Positions 61,962 through 64,000 of a stretch of DNA of 64,000 bases are shown here, piece by piece (position 1 is the first letter of the stretch; the number at the start of each line of letters is the position of its first letter). The DNA lies in NCBI RefSeq assembly GCF_022539665.2, contig NC_081337.1, forward strand, positions 10,330,679 to 10,394,678, given 5' to 3'. The DNA is from Daphnia carinata (lineage: Eukaryota > Arthropoda > Branchiopoda > Diplostraca > Daphniidae). The position numbers and the translations under genes are program-made. The notes below the pieces were generated by a model. That model had not been told where the DNA came from and made no database searches. It saw only the letters and a program-made list of their open reading frames with translations.

Positions 61962-63800
61962 GAGTCTCGTCGTCTTTGTGGTTTAGTGTCATTTCCCATT
62001 TTCATCCTCTTTAGAATAAGGGAAAAAATCATTCTATTTACATCGCAAAAACACTCGTACTAAATCTATTTCCAAATTTCTTAAAACCGTGTCCTTTTTC
62101 GTATTTTATATCTTTGTATAAATGCTGTGTGCAACGCAAAATCCTCTTTGATTTTGACTTGTTCAGCGACCTGCACAAGTCTTTACACATTGATAAATAT
62201 CGACAGACGTGAGTGCAACTGAAAAACACAGTGGATCCGTGTTATGCAGCCAAATGTGCAGATCACTTTTAATGGTAGAAGCTCCTCGTTGTACCTCATC
62301 TCTGCTATATTTTCGCAAAAATTGGAGGATTGTTGCTGAGAGTTTTGCAGTAAACAAGAGAGGCTTTTGTCTCGTTCGGCACATGGTTGGCTAGCAATGC
62401 GCGTCCTAAATGCAAGGAAAAATGGACGACAGTTTGAAGCAGACCCATTTGCAATTGAAGAATTTTTTTTCTTGGCAGCTTTTGAAAAAATGCATTAGGA
62501 AACGATGGGGAAGCTTCACGTTTGTCAGTGCCCATGTGGTTTCGCTTCCTTGTCGAAGGGCTTTTACTGACTACCTGGCCGGTAAAGTTGTATACACGAC
62601 ATCATTATAATTACAACGTGACTGTGAAAACACACGCAATCGACACCGTGCATCAACTAAAACATCGTTACGTGGTCACTAGCAGTGGCATCTGTCCAGT
62701 TCCACTTGCTGACATTGTTATGCCATCTCGCTGGCTGTCTTATTGGCTCCTAGGGCCTGTTACGTATTGTCGCATAACAACGAAACGCTTTTCGTATGCA
62801 ATATTTTTTTCTTTTTCTTTTTTAAGTGGTTATCTATTGAAGCCACGAAAGCAAATTTGGACTTTGTAGATCCACAGAGCGAAAACAGAGATTACTTGCG
62901 CAGTTAAAAACTCTTTGAGTGGGAGGTTGGACAAGAGTAGCAAGGGGCGAGGAACGGTGCTATTAAGTCGTTGGCCAGGGACCCGTTAAAAAGACACGAC
63001 AACAGCAGCTGCGCAAATCCCACACAGTCGACCATAATATAACCAAAGGAGCTGATAATACTATTCCTGCCATCGCGTTCAGTTGGAAAGTATCATATCT
63101 GAGCTGCCCACCTGCCAGCTCTTCGCATCCATTGCGTTGAGAGACATTCAACATCAATCATCATCTGTTGCAGAACGCTGATAGTCAAAACTCCATCTCG
63201 TTTTAAAAAGAGCGCAATAAAAAAAGAGAAGGAAATAAAAGGAAAACGATTTTGAAGCCTGTTAACTGTGAAGAACACACGCAGTTCTTGCTCGCAACTT
63301 GGGCGCTGTTATTTTCACTGAGTTTGGGGCCATCGTTTTGTGCGAAACGCGCAAGCAATTTGGAGGTGGCTCGATGATTCTTCGTGGTTATAAAGGCGAT
63401 TGGTCCTAAAGCTTCTCGAAGATCGTGTTGCAATCAAATAGCCGTGCGATTGATACAGCCGAAACGCACGCATGACCAAATGCATCGGTGCATTTCTATC
63501 TATCTACAGTTGACTCTCTACCATTCAGTTTGTCGGATTTGGCTAGACGAACAATCTAAACGAAGACAAAGTATGCGGCAGGAATCTGAATACCTGTATG
63601 ACAGATAAGGCGGCTCTTTTTTATCACAGTTACTATACGTCTCGCTATATCTTGATTCATTTCACATTTTTTTTTTTTTTTTTGCCTCCCTTCTTTCCTC
63701 CAAGTTCTTCATCGCGCGTAACCTGTTAATGTCAACCTTTCGCGCTGACCGAAATGATCGCGTCAGAAATTTTGCCATCCGTCAACATCGCAAATTTTTG

Positions 63801-63821
63801 TTCCCCCCCCTCCCCCCCCCA
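63801..63821 (+). repeat. Near-homopolymeric C run
   Basis: Two runs of eight to ten C's separated by a single T, plus-strand C (minus-strand G). The G strand could fold as a quadruplex. Such runs are also assembly hazards. Confidence 0.8.
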
Positions 63822-64000
63822 TTCCCATCCCTTCTTTACATCACTTTGTTCTCAACCCCTAATTGAGTCTAAGTGACTGGCGCCATTTTGCCACTTGCAT
63901 TTTTTGCTGTATCGAGTGTGGTCGTGCCGACTTCCCCAGATCTCACCCTGTAAATCTTACCAACTCGTGAAGGCACAAAAGTTGGACACAACGTACGAAC

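Larger units (their letters stand above)
44898..64000 (+). other. ds: Dachsous intron, at least 19.1 kb, continuing past the window
   Basis: No continuation exon of dachsous (the next cadherin repeat) is visible on the plus strand to the window end, and no other gene is supportable on either strand. The stretch is AT-rich with frequent T runs, purine-rich patches (51,660-51,990; 55,980-56,035), and (GAA)n and (GA)n arrays. A very long intron near the 5' end of a developmental cadherin gene usually carries enhancers. Open frames of 60-130 codons here lack family resemblance. Confidence 0.7.

Noticed and set aside
62522-62869. 115-codon plus-strand frame near the window end
   Set aside because: Begins with TTG, includes a T-run translation, and shows no cadherin motif or other recognisable domain.

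Overview
Organism and overall picture. This is a eukaryotic nuclear window. Its genes have short GT-AG (and some GC-AG) introns of about 55-120 bp, AATAAA polyadenylation signals, no operons, and metazoan protein families. The first coding exon of a dachsous-type protocadherin and an intronless Sprouty gene, both closest in motif pattern to the arthropod proteins I know, point to an arthropod. The compact introns mixed with very many homopolymer and dinucleotide runs would suit a branchiopod crustacean such as Daphnia. That last step is inference; no database was searched.

Layout. (1) 1-~5,680 is a highly homogeneous 320-bp satellite array cut by the left window edge, with a higher-order A-B-C monomer structure; diverged relics run to ~6,200. 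(2) ~6,200-17,980 is intergenic and loaded with (GA)n, (GT)n, (AT)n and long A/T runs; one perfect CTCF-type motif lies at 8,333. (3) 17,984-19,402 (-) is sprouty, intronless, with ~6.2 kb of noncoding DNA upstream that includes a Z-DNA-prone (GC)9 run and a perfect 15-bp hairpin. (4) 25,639-31,307 (-) is eIF5B in ten recognisable coding exons, with a frame break in a poly-A (lysine) tract near its 5' end. (5) 33,940-35,415 (+) is Nap1, six exons. (6) 36,089-37,507 (-) is ALG5, six exons. (7) 37,864-39,137 (+) is FBXO8 (F-box plus Sec7), seven exons. ALG5 and FBXO8 are head to head across 356 bp. (8) 39,138-42,956 is mostly noncoding, with a possible two-exon small gene and a purine/pyrimidine strand switch. 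(9) 42,957-44,897 (+) is the first coding exon of dachsous; 44,898-64,000 is then consistent with a first intron longer than 19 kb, with no convincing exon seen.

How the parts relate. The middle block (about 28.4-39.4 kb) is a compact housekeeping cluster: translation initiation (eIF5B), histone chaperoning (NAP1), N-glycan donor synthesis (ALG5) and Arf/ubiquitin regulation (FBXO8). It is flanked by two developmental signalling genes with long noncoding surroundings: sprouty (receptor tyrosine kinase/Ras antagonist) and dachsous (Fat ligand for planar polarity and Hippo signalling). I found no sign of a mobile gene system, virus, CRISPR array or other unknown protein system. The most unusual structures are the higher-order satellite, the eIF5B frame break, non-canonical GC-AG introns in the two neighbouring genes ALG5 and FBXO8, and the perfect hairpin upstream of sprouty.
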